NCBI RefSeq assembly: GCF_915403165.1
Contig: NZ_OU659204.1
Location: 868,001 to 932,000, forward strand
Direction of reading: 5' to 3'
Source: Providencia alcalifaciens
Lineage (GTDB): Bacteria; Pseudomonadota; Gammaproteobacteria; Enterobacterales; Enterobacteriaceae
Length of the DNA: 64,000 bases
Part shown: in pieces, positions 58,358 through 64,000 of the stretch
Numbering within the stretch: the stretch's first letter is position 1
Layout of the letters: the number at the start of each line of letters is the position of its first letter
Made by a program: the position numbers and the translations under genes
The notes under the pieces: generated by a model
Databases searched by the model: none
The model's input: the letters and a program-made list of their open reading frames with translations, nothing else
What the model was told of the DNA's origin: nothing

Positions 58358-59269
58358 TCAAAGAGTTAAAATACGCTCTGCAATTAAAGACATCAATTTC
58401 GATGTATTGACATCAGTAATGATTTTACAATTCATCGTTTCCGAATCGTAATGGGTGGAATTGGATGTGGTAGCAAAACTATGGCCAAATAATCTCTTGG
58501 ATTCATATTCAATAGTAATTGAACCATCAACACCTGAAAAAATTTCAGGTTGAATGAGGTAGGCAATAACGCAGGGATCATGAAGAAAAGGATCAAATTC
58601 GGCATATCTTCGGCACATTTCTGCCACATTCTGGGCAATAACACCACCTTTTTCCAAAGCAGTGCACAAACCCGCTCTTATATCAGCTTTACTTGTTACA
58701 TCCAAACCAAGCATAGTAATATGCCGCGCACTATCAAAAACAATATGAGCAGCATGGGGGTCTACATAAAAATTAAACTCAGCGGCTGGCGTTATATTTC
58801 CCTGCGTAAATGCAGCTCCCCCCATGACGACAATATCTTTTACATTATCAATTAATTTTGGTTCTTTAATGATAGCTATTGCAATATTAGTGAGAGAGGC
58901 TATTGCGCATAATGTTATTTCACCAGGATTTGACATTACAGAATCAATAATAAAGTCTACCGCGTGGCCAGAATCATTGTGGTATTCAGGTTCAGGTAGG
59001 AGAACTCCAGCTAGCCCATCAGAACCATGAACACTAGTTTTATTTCCAGTTTTGGTCATCAATGGACGATCACTGCCTTTAGCTAGAGGAATATCTAGCC
59101 TATTCGCTAATGTAAGTAATTTTTTTGCATTACTGTGAACCTTTTCTAACTCTACGTTCCCAGCGACTGTCGTTATCCCGATTATTTCTATTTCTGGTGA
59201 CGCTATAGCGAGAAAAATAGCCACTGCATCATCAACTCCAGGATCACAATCTATTATTATTTTATGCAT
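58358..59269 (-). CDS. Inosine-uridine-preferring nucleoside hydrolase
   Basis: The 303-residue enzyme hydrolyses the N-glycosidic bond of ribonucleosides. The calcium-binding motif IIIDCDPGVDDAVAIFLA lies at 4-21 and the second ligand region VVMGGAAFTQGNITPAAEFNFYVDPHAA near 150-180, both diagnostic of the family. Length and motifs fit RihA/RihB-type enzymes; which nucleosides it prefers cannot be told. It stands alone, without a nucleoside transporter. AT-rich DNA upstream contains an inverted repeat TTGAC-ATT-GTCAA at 59418-59430. Confidence 0.88.
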   Translation of the reverse strand: MHKIIIDCDPGVDDAVAIFLAIASPEIEIIGITTVAGNVELEKVHSNAKKLLTLANRLDIPLAKGSDRPLMTKTGNKTSVHGSDGLAGVLLPEPEYHNDSGHAVDFIIDSVMSNPGEITLCAIASLTNIAIAIIKEPKLIDNVKDIVVMGGAAFTQGNITPAAEFNFYVDPHAAHIVFDSARHITMLGLDVTSKADIRAGLCTALEKGGVIAQNVAEMCRRYAEFDPFLHDPCVIAYLIQPEIFSGVDGSITIEYESKRLFGHSFATTSNSTHYDSETMNCKIITDVNTSKLMSLIAERILTL

Positions 59270-59901
59270 TTTTGCTCCTTTATTTATATTTTATTAATTA
59301 GAAAATCGAAAGTATTAATAATTAAATCTAAAGTTTATATGTAAATAATCTAGTTTTAGAGCATATGAAAGCTAAAGATAGAAGAATTGTAAGAATCAAA
59401 ATAGAGAAAATATATTATTGACATTGTCAAAAAATATCTTTCTTATGAAATTTTTTTGGTTAAAATTGCGATTTTAATAAGTTATATAGGTTATCAAAAA
59501 CTGAATTTTAAAATTAACTGTTATTGCATAAGTAATTGAATGAATAATTAAAACTTAGAACTGTGGAAATACAATAATCTAAAGCACGCTGCTTTGTTGA
59601 GCATTTTTTAAAAGATAACACTAGAAATGTGAATTTCATCGCATTTATAAACTATTTATCAGGTGTAATTGTTTTTTTATGAAAAAAGGAAAACTTAAAT
59701 CAAGAGAAATTAAACAGTACTATATTTTGTTTTTATTAGAAGTTTTAATTAATCAGTTGGGTATTTTTATTAAAAATAGAGGTGCGTTGCATATTTACCA
59801 ATTTTTTACAAAGAATACTCTTTTTACATTCACGTTCGTTCGTAGAAGAATAAATAGCATGTCTTTTTCTGATTAATTGGTCGTAATAACCCACAAAAAG
59901 G
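59270..59901. other. Intergenic region between nucleoside hydrolase and yaaU (632 bp)
   Basis: Very AT-rich. It holds the nucleoside hydrolase promoter at the left. A 65-aa plus-strand frame at 59679-59876 lacks a proper ribosome site and any recognisable feature; I do not call it. A short inverted repeat TTGACATTGTCAA lies at 59418-59430, about 150 bp before the hydrolase start, and could be an operator. Confidence 0.5.
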
Positions 59902-59906
59902 TTATT
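59885..59906 (+). terminator. Small hairpin at the yaaU stop codon
   Basis: 7-bp stem AATAACC/GGTTATT with an 8-nt loop, followed by a T-rich run on the plus strand. It overlaps the yaaU stop. Its polarity points at plus-strand transcripts coming from the AT-rich gap, and it may block them from reading into yaaU. Confidence 0.5.
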
Positions 59907-61224
59907 TTCTTTTCATTATGCTCATCTTGGATGTTTGCGCTAAGGTTAACCCTTTGGTTTCTGGCGCAAACAGGATGGAAACCACTAAGCCTACTAATGA
60001 AACGCCTGCCCCCATGAGTACCACATGGCTAATGCCATATTCGTGAATAAAGACGGGCAGTGCCCACGTTGAAAAAATAGTTCCGATGCGGCTTATGGAC
60101 ATAATCACGCCAACAGCGGAAGCGCGAATATCGGTTGGAAAAAGTTCGTTCGGATATAACCATTGTAAAATTCCAGGGCCGCCAGAAAAGAAAGCGTAAA
60201 TACCGAACATAATGATCACCAAGCAGATCCCCAGATTGGAGAATAAACCGAGGATTGTCAGTGCACAGGTCATAATCGCAAAGCTGCCTATCAGTAATGG
60301 TCTTCTGCCCATTTTATTGAGCCAGTACATTGCTGGTACGCAACCTAGCATAAAGAATAAGCTAATGACGACATTGCCGAGTGCGGCATTTTTCCCTTGA
60401 TCCCAACCCAGTTCCCCGACAATTTGTGGGCCAAATGTGTAAATGGCAAACATGGGGATCACTTGGCAAGTCCAAATCGTCGCTGTGAATAAGACAAAGG
60501 AGAAGTGTCGTTTGGTAAAAATATCGATAAAGCGAGTTTTCTTTTGTTCTTCTGCCTCAAATACCACGGGTTGACCAAATAATTTAGTCATCATCTTTTG
60601 GCACTCTTGATGTCGGCCTTTGCGGATCAGCCAGAGTGGCGACTCAGGTAAATCAAAGCGACCGATTAAAATTACGATGCAGGGGATAGCGGCACTACCG
60701 AGCATCCAGCGCCAGCCATCTTCAACATCGTATAAAACATAGCCCACAAGGTTGGCGCAAGTGGCACCGACGTACCACATAGCCGCAATAAACCCGACAG
60801 CAAAAGCGCGCTGTTTAGTATTGGAGAATTCGGTGATCATCGACGTGGCTATCGGGTAGTCAGCCCCGATGACAATGCCAATTAAAAAGCGCATTAGTAG
60901 AAGTTGTAAAGGCGTTGAAACAAACATCGTGGCGACTGAGATTGCACCAATGGCCACAATATCAATCAAGAACATTTTACGGCGACCTACTTGGTCGCAG
61001 ATATAGCCAAATAAAGAGGTACCGATAAACAGCCCTGCTAACGTGGCTGCACCGAGTAAACCAATCCACTCATTACTTAAATTAAGCACAGGAGTGAGCT
61101 GCTCTAAGGCAACGCCAATGAGGACTAATACGTAACCGTCAAGAAAAGGCCCACCGCTGCCCCACAACATAATGCGGCGGTGGACTGAGGAAAACTGGAT
61201 GTCATCAAAGCTTTTAGGTTGCAT
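59902..61224 (-). CDS. yaaU: YaaU-like MFS sugar-porter family transporter
   Basis: The 440-residue protein has twelve helices and sugar-porter motifs: DQVGRRKMFLIDI (motif A), PESPLWLIRKGRHQE after helix 6, and PNELFPTDIRASAVGV and PETKGLTLAQ near the C-terminus. I use the ATG at 61224 (AGGTAA five bases upstream), which aligns with E. coli YaaU (443 aa). In E. coli yaaU directly follows fixABCX, and the same order is seen here, with a terminator between fixX and yaaU. Its substrate is unknown; a link to carnitine metabolism is only suggested by location. Confidence 0.88.
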   Translation of the reverse strand: MQPKSFDDIQFSSVHRRIMLWGSGGPFLDGYVLVLIGVALEQLTPVLNLSNEWIGLLGAATLAGLFIGTSLFGYICDQVGRRKMFLIDIVAIGAISVATMFVSTPLQLLLMRFLIGIVIGADYPIATSMITEFSNTKQRAFAVGFIAAMWYVGATCANLVGYVLYDVEDGWRWMLGSAAIPCIVILIGRFDLPESPLWLIRKGRHQECQKMMTKLFGQPVVFEAEEQKKTRFIDIFTKRHFSFVLFTATIWTCQVIPMFAIYTFGPQIVGELGWDQGKNAALGNVVISLFFMLGCVPAMYWLNKMGRRPLLIGSFAIMTCALTILGLFSNLGICLVIIMFGIYAFFSGGPGILQWLYPNELFPTDIRASAVGVIMSISRIGTIFSTWALPVFIHEYGISHVVLMGAGVSLVGLVVSILFAPETKGLTLAQTSKMSIMKRK

Positions 61225-61246
61225 AGTCGTTACCTGCATTAGCGCA

Positions 61247-61305
61247 ATAAAATAAAAAAAGCTCTCGAAGCAATATAACTTTATGGGATAACTTCGCTTC
61301 GAGAG
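61247..61305 (-). terminator. Terminator between fixX and yaaU
   Basis: 10-bp stem CTCTCGAAGC/GCTTCGAGAG with a 24-nt loop. On the minus strand it ends in a T7 run (A-run at 61254-61260). It should reduce read-through from fixABCX into yaaU. Confidence 0.75.
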
Positions 61306-61320
61306 TAAGCGCTAGCTATA

Positions 61321-61608
61321 TCAGCCGTATCGAAACTCAATACCAAAGGTACCGCGTGGATATTCCCATTTTTCCAGTGCGCTACCGAGACCAAGAATGC
61401 GGCATGTTCCACATTCAAGACAGCCGGCATAATCAAAACGCACCGAGCCATCATCTTGTTTTTTATACAAACCTGCTGGGCAGGCTTTGGTTAATATTTC
61501 GAGTACCGCCATATCAGGTTGCTCTTTGATAACGATATGGGGGATCTCTTCATCGACATTAAATTTGTTAATACCGAGTTTGACATCAACGTTTACGGGA
61601 GCACTCAT
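61321..61608 (-). CDS. fixX: Ferredoxin-like protein FixX
   Basis: The 95-residue protein has one 4Fe-4S-type ferredoxin motif with cysteines in CPAGLYKKQDDGS and YAGCLECGTCRIL. FixX takes electrons from FixC and belongs to the FixABCX complex, which bifurcates electrons from NADH via flavoproteins; in E. coli it is linked to anaerobic carnitine reduction. Its start overlaps the fixC stop by 4 bp (ATGA). Confidence 0.95.
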   Translation of the reverse strand: MSAPVNVDVKLGINKFNVDEEIPHIVIKEQPDMAVLEILTKACPAGLYKKQDDGSVRFDYAGCLECGTCRILGLGSALEKWEYPRGTFGIEFRYG

Positions 61609-62891
61609 ATCGCTCTCACTCCTTTAATTCCGTCTTTAATTAAATTCATAAAGCCGACTTTTTTCGCATGTTGCAGCATGGTTTTGCGCAGAGGCACAGG
61701 GGCTTCATCTGAAATGGTGAACAGTTTTTTGGCAATACCGAGCGCCATCTCTGGGTATGCGGTAAACATGCGCGGGTTATCTAAGAATTCAGGCATTTTT
61801 TGGTAGGCTTTCATATCGCGCAGTGGGCCTTTTTCCAGCAAGGAGAGGTATTCACTTAGGCCTTGCTTGCTAAAGTCCTCTTTTTTCATTGCGCTGAGTA
61901 CGGCTTGAGCGGCGGCCTCACCCGAGGCAACGGCTAAATCCATACCGCGGATGGTAAAGCCTAAGTTCATGCACATACCTGCGGCATCACCAGCAACCAG
62001 CACGCCATCTCGAACCAGTTCAGATTGCATTTTTAAACCGGCCTCAGGCACCACATGGGCGGCGTACTCAATCATTTTTCCGCCTTCAATTAATGGCGCA
62101 ACAGAAGGGTGCTGTTTGAAATCTTCGAGCATTTGTGGAACGGATTTTTTGGCGTCTTTGATGTGGTGCAGACCACACACGAGCCCTAACGAAATTGTAT
62201 CTTCGTTGGTGTAAAGAAAACCACCACCCATCAAACCATCGGTGGGCGAGCCTGCAAATAACCACGCAACACCTTCGTTACCTTGAAGGTTAAAGCGGTT
62301 TTGTAAAACGTCTTTTGGCAGCTCAATCAGTTCTTTGACGCCAACAGCGACGTGCTCGGCATTAACGCGTTTTGTCATGCCCAATTGTTCTGCTAGAAGG
62401 GAATTTACGCCGTCGGCGAGGATCACCACTTTGGCTTCGAGTACATCTCCGTCAGCTTCGACACCAATGACTTTGCCATCACGTTCAACCAGCTTATCAA
62501 CGCGGATCCCTGTGATGCATTGTGCGCCTGCATTTTCAGCTTGCTCAGCTAACCATGGGTCCAGTTTTCCACGCAGGATGGACCATGAGGTTTCTTCGGG
62601 TTTCTGTGGGTCACCATTTTGGTAATCCACCGTCATTGCACCAGTTTCGGTCATAAAAGAGAGCTTTTCGTGGGTGATCATGCGCTCAATAGGTGCTTCT
62701 TTGGTAAACCCAGGAATGATCCGCTCTAAACTGTGAGCATACATTCGCCCACCTGTTACGTTCTTGCCGCCCGCATAGTTTCCTCTTTCAATTAGGAGAA
62801 CTTGAGCACCTTCACGGGCAAGTACCAGTGCAGCAACTGAGCCAGCCAGACCAGCTCCTACTATGATTGCATCAAAAATATCATCGGACAT
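61605..62891 (-). CDS. fixC: Flavoprotein FixC (ETF:quinone oxidoreductase-like)
   Basis: The 428-residue protein has an N-terminal FAD-binding Rossmann motif (DAIIVGAGLAGSVAALVLAREGAQVLLIERG). Further conserved parts are EHVAVGVKELIELPKDVLQNRF and VAGDAAGMCMNLGFTIRGMDLAVASG. It is related to electron-transfer flavoprotein:ubiquinone oxidoreductase and passes electrons between FixAB and FixX. It lies 55 bp after fixB. Confidence 0.95.
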   Translation of the reverse strand: MSDDIFDAIIVGAGLAGSVAALVLAREGAQVLLIERGNYAGGKNVTGGRMYAHSLERIIPGFTKEAPIERMITHEKLSFMTETGAMTVDYQNGDPQKPEETSWSILRGKLDPWLAEQAENAGAQCITGIRVDKLVERDGKVIGVEADGDVLEAKVVILADGVNSLLAEQLGMTKRVNAEHVAVGVKELIELPKDVLQNRFNLQGNEGVAWLFAGSPTDGLMGGGFLYTNEDTISLGLVCGLHHIKDAKKSVPQMLEDFKQHPSVAPLIEGGKMIEYAAHVVPEAGLKMQSELVRDGVLVAGDAAGMCMNLGFTIRGMDLAVASGEAAAQAVLSAMKKEDFSKQGLSEYLSLLEKGPLRDMKAYQKMPEFLDNPRMFTAYPEMALGIAKKLFTISDEAPVPLRKTMLQHAKKVGFMNLIKDGIKGVRAI

Positions 62892-62946
62892 AGTGTCTCC
62901 AAACTTAATACAGTAGTGAGGGAGTTTCCCCCACTACTTAGGATGT

Positions 62947-63888
62947 TTATTTGGCCAGTTGCTGAGTCAGTGCTGGAAGAATTTTAAAGAGATCCCCAAC
63001 AATTCCGTAGTCTGCAAATTGGAAGATAGGGGCATTTTTGTCTTTGTTGATGGCAACAATCGTTTGAGCACCATTAGCGCCAACCATGTGTTGGATCTGC
63101 CCTGAAATACCGACTGCAAGATACAGTTCAGGTTTGATCATCAGGTTGGAAATACCTACATAGCGTTCATGCTCCATCCATTTTTCGTTTTCAGCCACAG
63201 GGCGGGAACACGCAATTTCAGCACCAATGGAATCCGCTAATGCTTTAGCAATGGCAATGTTTTCTTGGCTACCGATGCCTCGACCCACACTGACCACAAG
63301 GCGTGCTTTGTCTAACTCAACAGAGTTACCCGCTTTTTGCTGAACCGAGGTACGTACAACAGGCTGTTTGGGTTCGATCCATTGTGCAACTTGGGCTGTT
63401 CCGCTAAGTGATGCATTACTTGATGCGGCATCAAAAGTCCCAGTCGCCACTGTGGCGATGGAAAATGAGCTGCTTAATGTTTCACTGCCGAACGCCAAGC
63501 CGCCATAGACCATGTGTTTGATAACCGGTTTGTTATCTTCAATGACGACAGTGGCTGCATCATTCGAGACTGCGGCTTGTAGTCTTGCGCCTAAACGTGC
63601 CGCCAATAGTTTTCCACGACGTGTATTTGGCAGTAATAGCAGTCCAGTATCACCATGTTGCTTGATCACATCGACGATGGTATCTGCATAATCTTCGATA
63701 ATGCGGTCATCAGGTTTGCCAGATAATTGAATAACTTGGTTCGCACCGAGCTGAAAAGCTTGCGTGGTTTGCGCGTCATCCAATGCGATAACATTGACAT
63801 GTTCACCAAGAGTCTGTGCGCCGCCGATCAGTTCAGGTAAGCGAGAAGTCATGTCACTCAGTACCCAAACGGTTGATAATTTGCTCAT
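62947..63888 (-). CDS. fixB: Electron transfer flavoprotein alpha subunit FixB
   Basis: The 313-residue ETF alpha-type protein has the C-terminal FAD-binding signature: [41 protein letters not shown] and [35 protein letters not shown]. It pairs with FixA. GGGGGAG precedes the ATG at 63888. Length agrees with E. coli FixB (313 aa). Confidence 0.96.
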   Translation of the reverse strand: MSKLSTVWVLSDMTSRLPELIGGAQTLGEHVNVIALDDAQTTQAFQLGANQVIQLSGKPDDRIIEDYADTIVDVIKQHGDTGLLLLPNTRRGKLLAARLGARLQAAVSNDAATVVIEDNKPVIKHMVYGGLAFGSETLSSSFSIATVATGTFDAASSNASLSGTAQVAQWIEPKQPVVRTSVQQKAGNSVELDKARLVVSVGRGIGSQENIAIAKALADSIGAEIACSRPVAENEKWMEHERYVGISNLMIKPELYLAVGISGQIQHMVGANGAQTIVAINKDKNAPIFQFADYGIVGDLFKILPALTQQLAK

Positions 63889-63899
63889 AACTCCCCCTA

Positions 63900-64000
63900 T
63901 TATTTAATGATTTTTCTTAAGTGTTCAGCGAACTGTGCAACTTGGTCATCGCCATCGCCTTCAATAATGATGCGCTGACGAACTTTTTGTTTTGGTGCAG
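63900..64000 (-). CDS. fixA: Electron transfer flavoprotein beta subunit FixA, partial (5' end beyond the right edge)
   Basis: Only the last 33 codons are in the window. They translate to a C-terminus with [18 protein letters not shown] and HLRKIIK, matching the end of E. coli FixA. The stop lies 11 bp before the fixB ATG. The start, and any divergent cai genes, lie outside. Confidence 0.9.
   Translation of the reverse strand, partial: APKQKVRQRIIIEGDGDDQVAQFAEHLRKIIK

Noticed and set aside
59679..59876. 65-aa plus-strand open frame before yaaU
   Set aside because: AGGTG is about 13 bases from the ATG, too far, and the protein shows no domain. A terminator-like hairpin follows, which kept it in consideration, but evidence is too weak.

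Overview
The window looks like a chromosomal segment of a Morganellaceae enterobacterium, most likely Providencia. The evidence is an AT-rich genome, ERIC-type intergenic repeats, MrpJ-like fimbrial regulators of the Proteus/Providencia kind, and close enterobacterial relatives for nearly every gene (hpa, cptA, kch, murQP, fixABCX-yaaU). This assignment is inference from gene content; no rRNA or tRNA gene is visible.

Region 1 (1-16.3 kb): a MarT/FidL-type ToxR-like regulator pair at the left edge, then a complete 4-hydroxyphenylacetate (homoprotocatechuate) catabolic island on the minus strand. hpaBC hydroxylates 4-HPA. hpaD opens the ring. hpaE, hpaG1/G2, hpaF, hpaH and hpaI carry the product to pyruvate and succinic semialdehyde. 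hpaX imports the substrate, and hpaA (AraC type) and the divergent hpaR (MarR type) regulate. Two genes sit inside the operon between hpaF and hpaH: a Bcr/CflA-type exporter and a succinate-semialdehyde dehydrogenase that would finish the pathway. hpaG is split into two genes. Seven ERIC-like elements lie in or beside this island, four of them as a tandemly duplicated dimer.

Region 2 (16.7-28.4 kb): a BCCT (BetT-like) transporter, a lipoprotein, an SDR dehydrogenase with a divergent LysR regulator, an 11-mer-repeat lipoprotein, the phosphoethanolamine transferase CptA/EptC, a Kch-type K+ channel, ccmA-ccmB without the rest of the ccm genes, a short thioredoxin-like protein and a TSUP permease.

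Region 3 (28.5-37.6 kb): a LacI-type regulator convergent with a four-gene operon (Zn-dependent polyol/alcohol dehydrogenase plus an Rbs-type ABC importer) that has two perfect LacI-style palindromes upstream. Then a compact operon of two LemA paralogues flanking a GIDE-like membrane protein, with a small membrane protein at the end.

Region 4 (37.6-50.5 kb): two convergent chaperone-usher fimbrial operons. The left one (plus strand) has three DUF1120-type subunits, usher, chaperone and a terminal MrpJ-like gene. The right one (minus strand) has an MrpJ-like gene first, then major pilin, chaperone, usher, minor subunit and a putative tip protein. Each has an intercistronic hairpin directly after its first pilin gene.

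Region 5 (50.5-64 kb): azoR with a divergent LysR gene, a periplasmic CBM9-like protein, a murQ-murP-murR-TSUP operon for N-acetylmuramic acid with a CRP-like site, a 36-bp perfect palindrome, an unrecognised 182-aa protein, a probable IS3-family relic, a nucleoside hydrolase, and fixABCX-yaaU (fixA cut by the right edge).

I see no CRISPR array, prophage, intact insertion sequence or obvious defence system. The least explained parts are the LemA-GIDE-LemA operon, the orphan ccmAB, the 182-aa orphan gene, and the regulatory palindromes.
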